Shown here piece by piece: positions 38,640-50,100 of a stretch of DNA of 64,000 nt. The DNA comes from Locusta migratoria (Eukaryota; Arthropoda; Insecta; Orthoptera; Acrididae). Under the pieces are notes generated by a model that saw only the letters and a list, made by a program, of their open reading frames with translations, was not told where the DNA came from and ran no database searches. The stretch is from NCBI GenBank assembly GCA_026315105.1, contig JAOYRU010002417.1:1-64000 (forward strand). Direction: 5' to 3'. Position numbers and translations under genes: made by a program. How positions within the stretch are numbered: the first letter of the stretch is position 1; every line of letters begins with the position of its first letter.

Positions 38640-38791
38640 GTGCGAAGTGGCCGATGTCCTTCAGTGGTGGCCACGAGCGGCGTTGTACCAGAGGGCGCTC
38701 GTGGCTGTCGTCGTGAGAACGCCGCGCCGTGCATGCATGGCGGCGCGCGGCGAAAGTAGGTGGCGCGCACTTTGTACTTGTGCGACACCAC

Positions 38792-38797
38792 AACTAT
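38792..38797. repeat. Target-site duplication, right copy (AACTAT)
   Basis: Second AACTAT, directly followed by ATACATCCAAAATC, the normal continuation of the satellite. See 38331-38336 for the length arithmetic. Confidence 0.93.
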
Positions 38798-38995
38798 ATA
38801 CATCCAAAATCATCTTCTCCTTAAAATTATGTCTACTTTACCTAAACAAACGGCGAATAAAGTGGATTACCATATAGAAACAGGAAAAAATATCATTTTG
38901 CGGAAAAATGAATGTAGTGGCTGTAAGTGTCAAAAGGAGTGAAAACGCGATATACGCTAGTCGAACTAATCTGTGGTGCTGTGGCCTGAGCAGCA

Positions 38996-39529
38996 GTGTG
39001 GCCAGGGCGGCCAGTGCGGGTCGGTCGTGCAGCACCTGATGCTCCCTGGCCCATGGTAACTATATACATCCAAAATCATCTGCTCCTTGAAATTATGACT
39101 AATTTACATAAACAAACGGCGAATAAAGTGGATTACCATATAGAAACAGGAAAAAATATCATTTTTGCGGAAAAATGAATGTAGTGGCTGTAAGCGTCAA
39201 AAAGCAGAGAAAACGCGATATACGCTAGTTGAACTAATCTGTAGTGTTGCGACCTGAGCAGCAGTGTGGCCAGGGTGGCCACTGCGGGTCGGTGGTGCAG
39301 CACCTGATGCTCCATGGCCCATGGTAACTATATACATCCAAAATCATCTGCTCCTTGAAATTATGACTACTTTACCTAAACAAACGGCGAATAAAGTGGA
39401 TTACCATATAGAAACAGGAAAAAATATCATTTTGCGGAAAAATGAATGTAGTGGCTGTAAGCGTCAAAAGCAGAGAAAACGCGATATACGCTATTTGAAC
39501 TAATCTGTAGTGTTGCGACCTGAGCAGCA
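38996..39529. repeat. TTGCGACC heterodimer just right of the insertion
   Basis: Two monomers of the divergent subfamily about 200 bp downstream of the foreign insertion. The first carries extra bases (CATTTTTGCGG and TCAAAAAGCAG, giving 268 bp) and CTAGTTGAAC in place of CCAGTTGAAC. The second ends with the usual CTATTTGAAC. This is the only occurrence I found after 17.6 kb. Confidence 0.9.
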
Positions 39530-40061
39530 GTGTGGCCAGGGCGGCCAGTGCGGATCGGTGGTGCAGCACCTGATGCTCCCTGGCCCATGGTAACTATATA
39601 CATCCAAAATCATCTGCTCCTTGAAATTATGACTACTTTACATAAACAAACGGCGAATAAAGTGGATTACCATATAGAAACAGGAAAAAATATCATTTCG
39701 CGGAAAAATGAATGTAGTGGCTGTAAGTGTCAAAAGCAGTGAAAACGCGATATACGCTAGTCGAACTAATCTGTGGTGCTGTGGCCTGAGCAGCAGTGTG
39801 GCCAGGGCGGCCAGTGCGGGTCGGTGGTGCAGCACCTGATGCTCCCTGGCCCATGGTAACTATATATATCCAAAATCATCTGCTCCTTGAAATTATGACT
39901 ACTTTACCTAAACAAACGGCGAATAAAGTGGATTACCATATAGAAACAGGAAAATATATCATTTCGCGGAAAAATGAATGTAGTGGCTGTAAGTGTCAAA
40001 AGCAGTGAAAACGAGATATACGCTAGTCGAACCAATCTGTGGTGCTGTGGTCTGAGCAGCA

Positions 40062-42173
40062 GTGTGGCCAGGGCGGCCAGTGCGGGTGGGTCGCGCAGCA
40101 CCTGATGCTCCCTGGCCCATGGTAACTATATACATCCAAAATCATCTGCTCCTTGAAATTATGACTACTTTACCTAAACAAACGGCGAATAAATTGGATT
40201 ACCATATAGAAACAGAAAAAAATATCATTTTGCGGAAAAATGAATGTAGTGGCTGTGTCAAAAGCAGTGAAAACGAGATATACGCTAGTCGAACCAATCT
40301 GTGGTGCTGTGGTCTGAGCAGCAGTGTGGCCAGGGCGGCCAGTGCGGGTCGGTCGTGCAGCACCTGATGCTCCCTGGCCCATGGTAACTATATACATCCA
40401 AAATCATCTACTCCTTGAAATTATGACTACTTTACCTAAACAAACGGCGAATAAATTGGATTACCATATAGAAACAGGAAAAAATATCATTTTGCGGATA
40501 AATGAATGTAGTGGCTGTAAGTGTCAAAAGCAGTGAAAACGCGATATACGCTAGTCGAACTAATCTGTGGTGCTGTGGCCTGAGCAGCAGTGTGGCCCGG
40601 GCGGCCAGTGTGGGTCGGTGGTGCACCACCTGATGCTCCCTGGCCCATGGTAACTATATACATCCAAAATCATCTGCTCCTTGAAATTATGACTACTTTA
40701 CCTAAACAAACGGCAAATAAATTGGATTACCATATAGAAACAGGAAAAAATATCATTTTGCGGAAAAATGTATGTAGTGGCTGTGTCAAAAGCAGTGAAA
40801 ACGCGGTACACGCTAGTCGAACTAATCTGTGGTGCTGTGGCCTGAGCAGCAGTGTGGCCAGGGCGGCCAGTGCGGGTCGGTCGTGCAGCACCTGATGCTC
40901 CCTGGCCCATGGTAACTATATACATCCAAAATCATCTGCTCCTTGAAATTATGACTACTTTACCTAATCAAACGGCGAATAAAGTGGATTACCATATAGA
41001 AACAGGAAAAAATATCATTTTGCGAAAAAATGAATGTAGTGGCTGTCAGTGTCAAAAGCAGTGAAAACGCGATATACGCTAGTCGAACTAATCTGTGGTG
41101 CTGTGGCCTGAGCATCAGTGTGGCCAGGGCGGCCAGTGCGGGTCGGTCGTGCAGCACCTGATGCTCCCTGGCCCATGGTAACTATATACATCCAAAATCA
41201 TCTGCTCCTTGAGATTATGACTACTTTACCTAAACAAACGGCGAATCAAGTGGATTACCATATAGAAACAGGAAAAAATATCATTTTGCGGAAAAATAAA
41301 TGTAGTGGCTTTGTCAAAAGCAGTGAAAACGCGATATACGCTAGTCGAACTAATCTGTGGTGCTGTGGCCTGAGCAGCAGTGTGGCCAGGGCGGCCAGTG
41401 CGCGTCGGTGGTGCAGCACCTGATGCTCCCTGGCCCATGGTAACTATATACATCCAAAATCATCTGCTCCTTGAAATTATGACTACTTTACCTAAACAAA
41501 CGGCGAATAAATTGGATTACCATATGGATACAGGAAAAAATATCATTTTGCGGAAAAATGAATGTAGTGGCTGTAAGTGTCAAAAGCAGTGAAAACGCGA
41601 TATACGCTAGTCGAACTAATCTGTGGTGCTGTGGCCTGAGCAGCAGTGTGGTCCGGGCGGCCAGTGTGGGTCGGTGGTGCAGGACCTGATGCTCCCTGGC
41701 CCATGGTAACTATATACATCGAAAATCATCTGCTCCTTGAAATTATGACTACTTTACCTAAACAAACGGCGAATAAATTGGATTACCATATAGAAATAGG
41801 AAAAAATATCATTTTGCGGAAAAATGAATGTAGTGGCTGTGTCAAAAGCAGTGAAAACGCGGTATACGCTAGTCGAACTAATCTGTGGTGCTGTGGCCTG
41901 AGCAGCAGTGTGGCCAGGGCGGCCAGTGCGGGTCGGTCGTGCAGCACCTGATGCTCCCTGGCCCATGGTAACTATATACATCCAAAATCATCTGCTCCTT
42001 GAAATTATGACTACTTTACCTAATCAAACGGCGAATAAAGTGGATTACCATATAGAAACAGGAAAAAATATCATTTTGCGGAAAAATGAATGTAGTGGCT
42101 GTAAGTGTCAAAAGCAGTGAAAACGCGATATACGCTAGTCGAACTAATCTGTGGTGCTGTGGCCTGAGCATCA
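40062..42173. repeat. Alternating 262/266-bp dimers (4 x 528 bp)
   Basis: Units start at 40062, 40324, 40590, 40852, 41118, 41380, 41646 and 41908, with spacings alternating strictly 262 and 266 bp, so the dimer is 528 bp. A second level of 1,056 bp is visible: the units at 40590 and 41646 share GGGCGGCCAGTGTGGG and an AAAACGCGGTA form, and the units at 40852 and 41908 share TTACCTAATCAAACGG. Confidence 0.9.
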
Positions 42174-45100
42174 GTGTGGCCAGGGGGGCCAGTGCGGGTC
42201 GGTCGTGCAGCACCTGATGCTCCCTGGCCCATGGTAACTATATTCATCCAAAATCATCTGCTCCTTGAAATTATGACTAATTATCTAAACAAACGAGGAA
42301 TAAAGTGGATTACCATATAGAAACAGGAAAAAATATCATTTTGCGGAAAAATAAATGTAGTGGCTGTGTCAAAAGCAGTGAAAACGCGATATACGCTAGT
42401 CGAACTAATCTGTGGTGCTGTGGCCTGAGCAGCAGTGTGGCCAGAGCGGCCAGTGCGGGTCGGTGGTGCAGCACCTGATGCTCCCTGGCCCATGGTAACT
42501 ATATACATCCAAAATCATCTGCTCCTTGAAATTATGACTACTTTACCTAAACAAACGAGGAATAAAGTGGATTACCATATAGATACAAGAAAAAATATCA
42601 TTTTGCGGAAAAATGAATGTAGTGGCTGTAAGTGTCAAAAGCTGTGAAAACGCGATATACGCTAGTCGAACTAATCTGTGGTGCTGTGGCGTGAGCAGCA
42701 GTGTGGCCAGAGCGGCCAGTGCGGGTCGGTCGTGCAGCACCTGATGCTCCCTGGCCCATGGTAACTATATACATCCAAAATCATCTGCTCCTTGAAATTA
42801 TGACTAATTATCTAAACAAACGGGGAATAAAGTGGATTACCATATAGAAACAGGAAAAAATATCATTTGCGGAAAAATAAATATAGTGGCTGTGTCAAAA
42901 GCAGTGAAAACGCGGTAAACGCTGGTCGAACTAATCTGTGGTGCTGTGGCCAGAGCAGCAGTGTAGCCAGGGCGGCCAGTGCGGGTCGGTGGTGCAGCAG
43001 CTGATGCTCCCTGGCCCATGGTAACTATATACATCCAAAATCATCTGCTCCTTGAAATTATGACTACTTTACCTAAACAAACGGCGAATAAAGTGGATTA
43101 CCATATAGAAACAAGAAAAAATATCATTTTTCGGAAAAATGAATGTAGTGGCTGTAAGTGTCAAAAGCAGTGAAAACGCGATATACGGTAGTCGAACTTA
43201 TCTGTGGTGCTGTGGCCTGAGCAGCAGTGTGGCCAGGGCGGCCAGTGCGGGTCGGTGGTGCAGCACCTGATGCTCCCTGGCCCATGGTAACTATATACAT
43301 CCAAAATCATCTGCTCCTTGAAATTATGAACACTTTACCTAAACAAACGGCGAATAAATTGGATTACCATATAGAAACAGGAAAAAATATCATTTTGCGG
43401 ATAAATGAATGTAGTGGCTGTAAGTGTCAAAAGCAGTGAAAACGCGATATACGCTAGTCGAACTAATCTGTGGTGCTGTGGCCTGAGCATCAGTGTGGCC
43501 AGGGCGGCCAGTGCGGGTCGGTCGTGCAGCACCTGATGCCCCCTGGCCCATGGTAACTATATACATCCAAAATCATCTGCTCCTTGAAATTATGACTAAT
43601 TATCTAAACAAACGGGGAATAAAGTAGATTACCATATAGAAACAGGAAAAAATATCATTTTGCCGAAAAATAAATGTAGTGGCTGTGTCAAAAGCAGTGA
43701 AAACGCGATATACGCTAGTCGAACTAATCTGTGGTGCTGTGGCCTGAGCAGCAGTGTGGCCAGGGCGGCCAGTGCGGGTCGGTCGTGCAGCACCTGATGC
43801 TCCCTGGCCCATGGTAACTATATAGATCCAAAATCATCTGCTCCTTGAAATTATGACTACTTTACCTAAACAAACGGCGAATAAAGTGGATTACCATATA
43901 GAAACAGGAAAAAATATCATTTTGCGGAAAAATGAATGTAGTGGCTGTAAGTGTCAAAAGCAGTAAAACGCGATATACACTAGTCGAACTAATCTGTGGT
44001 GCTGTGGCCTGAGCATCAGTGTGGCCAGGGCGGCCAGTGCGGGTCGGTGGTGCAGCACCTGATGCTCCCTGGCCTATGGTAACTATATACATCCAAAATC
44101 ATATGCTCCTTGAAATTATGTCTAATTATCTAAACAAACGGGGAATAAAGTGGATTACCATATAGAAACAAAAAAAAATATCATTTTGCGGAAAAATAAA
44201 TGTAGTGGCTGTGTCAAAAGCAGTGAAAACGCGATATACGCTAGTCGAACTAATCTGTGGTGCTGTGGCCTGAGCAGCAGTGTGGCCAGGGCGGCCAGTG
44301 CGGGTCGGTGGTGCAGCACCTGATGCTCCCTGGCCCATGGTAACTATATACATCCAAAATCATCTGCTCCTTGAAATTATGACTACTTTACCTAAACAAA
44401 CGGCGAATAAATTGGATTACCATATAGAAACAGGAAAAAATATCATTTTGCGGAAAAATGAATGTAGTGGCTGTAAGTGTCAAAAGCAGTGAAAACGCGA
44501 TATACGCTAGTCGAACTAATCTGTGGTGCTGTGGCCTGAGCAGCAGTGTGGCCATTGCGGCCAGTGTGGGTCGGTGGTGCAGCACCTGATGCTCCCTGGC
44601 CCATGGTAACTATATACATCCGAAATCATCTGCTCCTTGAAATTATGACTACTTTACCTAAACAAACGGTGAATAAATAGGATTACCATATAGAAACAGG
44701 AAAAAATATCATTTTGCGGAAAAATGAATGTAGTGGCTGTAAGTGTTAAAAGCAGTGAAAACACGATATACGCTAGTCGAACTAATCTGTGGTGCTGTGG
44801 CCTGAGCAGCAGTGTGGCCAGGGCCTCCAGTGCGGGTCGGTCGTGCAGCACCTGATGCTCCCTGGCCCATGGTAACTATATACATCCAAAATCATCTGCT
44901 CCTTGAAATTATGACTACTTTACCTAAACAAACGGCGAATAAATTGGATTACCATATAGAAACAGGAAAAAATATCATTTTGCGGAAAAATGAATGTAGT
45001 GGCTGTAAGTGTCAAAAGCAGTGAAAACGCGATATACGCTAGTCGAACTAATCTGTGGTGCTGTGGCCTGAGCAGCAGTGTGGTCCGGGCGGCCAGTGTG

Positions 45101-48100
45101 GGTCGGTGGTGCAGCACCTGATGCTCCCTGGCCCATGGTAACTATATACATCCAAAATCATCTGCTCCTTGAAATTATGACTACTTTACCTAAACAAACG
45201 GCGAATAAATTGGTTTACCATATAGAAACAGGAAAAAATATCATTTTGCCGAAAAATGAATGTAGTGGCTGTGTCAAAAGCAGTGAAAACGCGATATACG
45301 CTAGTCGAACTAATCTGTGGTGCTGTGGCCTGAGCAGCAGTGTGGCCAGGGCGGCCAGTGCGGGTCGGTCGTGCAGCACCTGATGCTCCCTGGCCCATGG
45401 TAACTATATACATCCAAAATCATCTGCTCCTTGAAATTATGACTACTTTACCTAAACAAACGGCGAATAAAGTGGATTACCATATAGCAACAGGAAAAAA
45501 TATCATTTTGCGGAAAAATGAATGTAGTGGCTGTAAGTGTCAAAAGCAGTGAAAACGCGATATACGCTAGTCGAACTAATCTGTAGTGCTGTGGCCTGAG
45601 CATCAGTGTGGCCAGGGCGGCCAGTGCGGGTCGGTGGTGCAGCACCTGATCCTCCCTGGCCCATGGTAACTATATATATCCAAAATCATCTGCTCCTTGA
45701 AATTATGACTACTTTACCTAAACAAACGGCGAATAAATTGGATTACCATATAGAAACAGGAAAAAATATCATATTGCGGAAAAATGAATGTAGTGGCTGT
45801 AAGTGTCAAAAGCAGTGAAAACGCGATATACGCTAGTCGAACTAATCTGTGGTGCTGTGGCCTGAGCAGCAGTGTGGCCAGGGCGGCCAGTGCGGGTCGG
45901 TGGTGCAGCACCTGATGCTCCCTGGCCCATGGTAACTATATACATCCAAAATCATCTGCTCCTTGAAATTATGAACACTTTACCTAAACAAACGGCGAAT
46001 AAATTGGATTACCATATAGAAACAGGAAAAAATATCATTTTGCGGAAAAATGAATGTAGTGGCTGTAAGTGTCAAAAGCAGTGAAAACGCGATATACGCT
46101 AGTCGAACAAATCTGTGGTGCTGTGGCCTGAGCAGCAGTGTGGCCATTGCGGCCAGTGTGGGTCGGTGGTGCAGCACCTGATGCTTCCTGGCCCATGGTA
46201 ACTATATACATCCAAAATCATCTGCTCCTTGAAAATATTACTACTTTACCTAAACAAACGGCGAATAAATTGGATTACCATATAGAAACAAGAAAAAATA
46301 TCATTTTGCGGAAAAATGAATGTAGTGGCTGTAAGTGTCAAAAGCTTCGAAAACGCGATATACGCTAGTCGAACTAATCTGTGGTGCTGTGGCCTGAGCA
46401 GCAGTGTGGCCAGGGCGGCCAGTGCGCGTCGGTCGTGCAGCACCTGATGCTCCCTGGCCCATGGTAACTATATACATCCAAAATCATCTGCTCTTTGAAA
46501 TTATGACTAATTATCTAAACAAACGGGGAATAAAGTGGATTACCATATAGAAACAGGAAAAAATATCATTTGCGGAAAAATATATGTAGTGGCTGTGTCA
46601 AAAGCAGTGAAAACGCGGTAAACGCTAGTCGAACTAATCTGTGGTGCTGTGGCCTGAGCAGCAGTGTAGCCAGGGCGGCCAGTGCGGGTCGGTGGTGCAG
46701 CACCTGATGCTCCCTGGCCCATGGTAACTATATACATCCAAAATCATCTGCTCCTTGAAAATATTACTACTTTACCTAAACAAACGGCGAATAAATTGGA
46801 TTACCATATAGAAACAAGAAAAAATATCATTTTGCGGAAAAATGAATGTAGTGGCTGTAAGTGTCAAAAGCAGTGAAAACGCGATATACGCTAGTCGAAC
46901 TAATCTGTGGTGCTGTGGCCTGAGCAGCAGTGTGGCCAGGGCGGTCAGTGCGGGTCGGTGGTGCAGCACCTGATGCTCCCTGGCCCATGGTAACTATATA
47001 CATCCAAAATCATCTGCTCCTTGAAATTATGACTACTTTACCTAAACAAACGGCGAATAAAGTGGATTACCATACAGAAACAGGAAAAAATATCATTTTG
47101 CGGAAAAATGAATGTAGTGGCTGTGTCAAAAGCAGTGAAAACGCGATATACGCTAGTCGAACTAATCTGTGGTGCTGTGGCCTGAGCATCAGTGTGGCCA
47201 GGGCGGCCAGTGCGGGTCGGTGGTGCAGCACCTGATGCTCCCTGGCCTATGGTAACTATATACATCCTAAATCATATGCTCCTTGAAATTATGACTAATT
47301 ATCTAAACAAACGGGGAATAAAGTGGATTACCATATAGAAACAGGAAAAAATATCATTTTGCGGAAAAATAAATGTAGTGGCTGTAAGTGTCAAAAGCAG
47401 TGAAAACGCGATATACGCTAGTCGAACTAATCTGTGGTGCTGTGGCCTGAGCAGCAGTGTGGCCATTGGGCCAGTGTGGGTCGGTGGTGCAGCACCTGAT
47501 GCTCCCTGGCCCATGGTAACTATATACATCCTAAATCATATGCTCCTTGAAATTATGACTAATTATCTAAACAAACGGGGAATAAAGTGGATTACCATAC
47601 AGAAACAGGAAAAAATATCATTTTGCGGAAAAATGAATGTAGTGGCTGTGTCAAAAGCAGTGAAAACGCAATATACGCTAGTCGAACTAATCTGTGGTGC
47701 TGTGGCCTGAGCAGCAGTGTGGCCAGGGCGGCCAGTGCGGGTGGTCGTGCAGCACCTGATGCTCCCTGGCCCATGGTAACTATATACATCCAAAATCATC
47801 TGCTCCTTGAAATTATGACTACTTTACGTAAACAAACGGCGAATAAAGTGGATTACCATATAGAAACAGGAAAAAATATCATTTTGCGGAAAAATGAATG
47901 TAGTGGCTGTAAGTGTCAAAAGCAGTGAAAACGCGATATACGCTAGTCGAACTAATCTGTGGTGCTGTGGCCTGAGCAGCAGTGTGGCCAGGGCGGCCAG
48001 TGCGGGTCGGTGGTGCAGCACCTGATGCTCCCTGGCCCATGGTAACTATATACATCCAAAATCATCTGCTCCTTGAAATTATGAATACTTTACCTAAACA

Positions 48101-49310
48101 AACGGCGAATAAATTGGATTACCATATAGAAACAGGAAAAAATATCATTTTGCGGAGAAATGAATGTAGTGGCTGTAAGTGTCAAAAGCAGTGAAAACGC
48201 GATATACGCTAGTCGAACTAATCTGTGGTGCTGTGGCCTGAGCAGCAGTGTGGCCATTGCGGCCAGTGTGGGTCGGTGGTGCAGCACCTGATGCTCCCTG
48301 GCCCATGGTAACTATATACATCCGAAATCATCTGCTCCTTGAAATTATGACTACTTTACCTAAACAAACGGTGAATAAATAGGATTACCATATAGAAACA
48401 GGACAAATATCATTTTGCGGAAAAATGAATGTAGTGGCTGTAAGTGTTAAAAGCAGTGAAAACGCGATATACGCTAGTCGAACTAATCTGTGGTGCTGTG
48501 GCCTGAGCAGCAGTGTGGCCAGGGCGGCCAGTGCGGGTCGGTCGTGCAGCACCTGATGCTCCCTGGCCCATGGTAACTATATACATCCAAAATCATCTGC
48601 TCCTTGAAATTATGACTACTTTACCTAAACAAACGGCGAATAAAGTGGATTACCATATAGAAACAGGAAAAAATATCATTTTGCGGATAAATGAATGTAG
48701 TGGTTGTAAGTGTCAAAAGCAGTGAAAAACGCGATTTACGCTAGTCGAACTAATCTGTGGTGCTGTGGCCTGAGCAGCAGTGTGGCCATTGCGGCCAGTG
48801 TGGGTCGGTGGTGCAGCACCTGATGCTCCCTGGCCCATGGTAACTAAATACATCCAAAATCATCTGCTCCTTGAAATTATTACTACTTTACCTAAACAAA
48901 CGGCGAATAAATTAGATTACCATATAGAAACAGGAAAAAATATCATTTTGCGGAAAAATGAATGTAGTGGCTGTAAGTGTTAAAAGCAGTGAAAACGCGA
49001 TATACGCTAGTCGAACTAATCTGTGGTGCTGTGGCCTGAGCAGCAGTGTGGCCAGGGCGGCCAGTGCGGGTCGGTCGTGCAGCACCTGATGCTCCCTGGC
49101 CCATGGTAACTATATACATCCAAAATCATCTGCTCCTTGAAATTATGACTAATTATCTAAACAAACGGGGAATAAAGTGGATTACCATATAGAAACAGGA
49201 AAAAATATCATTTTGCGGAAAAATAAATGTAGTGGCTGTGTCAAAAGCAGTGAAAACGCTATATACGCTAGTCGAACTAATCTGTGGTGCTGTGGCCTGA
49301 GCAGCAGTGT
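42174..49310. repeat. Region holding the TAATTATCTAAAC sub-variant monomers
   Basis: Monomers near 42277, 42803, 43593, 44129, 46506, 47297, 47558 and 49146 read CTAATTATCTAAACAAACG in place of CTACTTTACCTAAACAAACG, one base shorter. They are scattered singly among other units, and I did not see this form outside this region. Most also carry ACGGGGAATAAAG and the 4-bp deletion, giving lengths near 260-265 bp. Confidence 0.75.
44280..44545 (+). repeat. Reference 266-bp monomer
   Basis: A monomer close to the apparent consensus, used here as the reference. The GC-rich part is 44280-44340 plus 44521-44545; the AT-rich part is 44341-44520. Landmarks: hairpin TGGCCAGGGCGGCCA at 44283-44297; small palindrome-like GTGCAGCAC from 44311; CTGATGCTC at 44320-44328; TAACTATATACATCC at 44341-44355; GTAAGTGT at 44473-44480, the site of the 4-bp length polymorphism; GGTGCTG at 44525-44531; GAGCAGCAG beginning at 44538 and ending one base into the next monomer. 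I see no CENP-B box (NTTCGNNNNANNCGGGN) on either strand. The plus-strand orientation is arbitrary because no transcript is known. Confidence 0.95.
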
Positions 49311-50100
49311 AGCCAGGGCGGCCAGTGCGGGTCGGTGGTGCAGCACCTGATGCTCCCTGGCCCATGGTAACTATATACATCAAAAATAATCTGCTCCTTG
49401 AAATTATGACTACTTTACCTAAACAAACGGTGAATAAATAGGATTACCATATAGAAACAGGACAAATATCATTTTGCGGAAAAATGAATGTAGTGGCTGT
49501 AAGTGTTAAAAGCAAGTAAACGCGATATACGCTAGTCGAACTAATCTGTGGTGCTGTGGCCTGAGCAGCAGTGTGGCCAGGGCGGCCAGTGCGGGTCGGT
49601 CGTGCAGCACCTGATGCTCCCTGGCCCATGGTAACTATATACATCCAAAATCATCTGCTCCTTGAAATTATGACTACTTTACCTAAACAAACGGCGAATG
49701 AAGTGGATTACCATATAGAAACAGGAAAAAATATCATTTTGCGGATAAATGAATGTAGTGGTTGTAAGTGTCAAAAGCAGTGAAAACGCGATTTACGCTA
49801 GTCGAACTAATCTGTGGTGCTGTGGCCTGAGCAGCAGTGTGGCCATTGCGGCCAGTGTGGGTCGGTGGTGCAGCACCTGATGCTCCCTGGCCCATGGTAA
49901 CTATATACATCCAAAATCATCTGCTCCTTGAAATTATTACTACTTTACCTAAACAAACGGCGAATAAATTAGATTACCATATAGAAACAGGAAAAAATAT
50001 CATTTTGCGGAAAAATGAATGTAGTGGCTGTAAGTGTTAAAAGCAGTGAAAACGCGATATACGCTAGTCGAACTAATCTGTGGTGCTGTGGCCTGAGCAG
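48350..50100. repeat. Local 4-unit tandem duplication (1,058 bp period)
   Basis: The rare markers GGTGAATAAATAGG and CAGGACAAATATC at 48370 recur at 49428, the GTAGTGGTTGTAAG unit at 48513 recurs at 49571, and the TTATTACTACTTTACC unit at 48780 recurs at 49837. The offset is 1,058 bp, falling to 1,057 after an extra A near 48726. Confidence 0.85.

Larger units (their letters stand above)
38337..38791. mobile_element. 455-bp single-copy insertion, unclassified mobile element
   Basis: This is the only non-satellite DNA in the window. Satellite phase and monomer type (B, with GCCCGGGCGG before and CTTAAAATTATGTC after) continue across it, and a 6-bp AACTAT duplication flanks it, so it is an insertion and not an array edge. 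The ends, TTTTGTGTCCCA and GCGACACCAC, show only a weak inverted match around GTGTC/GACAC. If the duplication is read as 5 bp (ACTAT), the element ends ...CCACA and resembles a solo LTR of TG...CA type, but its start would need three extra T. TATAAA occurs at 38452-38457. The longest plausible frame is short and resembles nothing I recognise. Candidates are a non-autonomous DNA transposon, a solo LTR or a degraded SINE; I cannot choose. No second copy lies in the window. Confidence 0.75.

Noticed and set aside
38337..38791. Insertion as the unique flank of two separate arrays
   Set aside because: Both sides are halves of the same monomer type in phase, with a 6-bp duplication and exact length arithmetic.
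38337..38792. Calling the insertion a solo LTR with TG...CA ends
   Set aside because: TGTGTCCC begins three bases inside the insert and the duplication is not adjacent to it, so the ends do not fit a normal LTR. TATAAA at 38452 alone is not enough. Kept only as an alternative.
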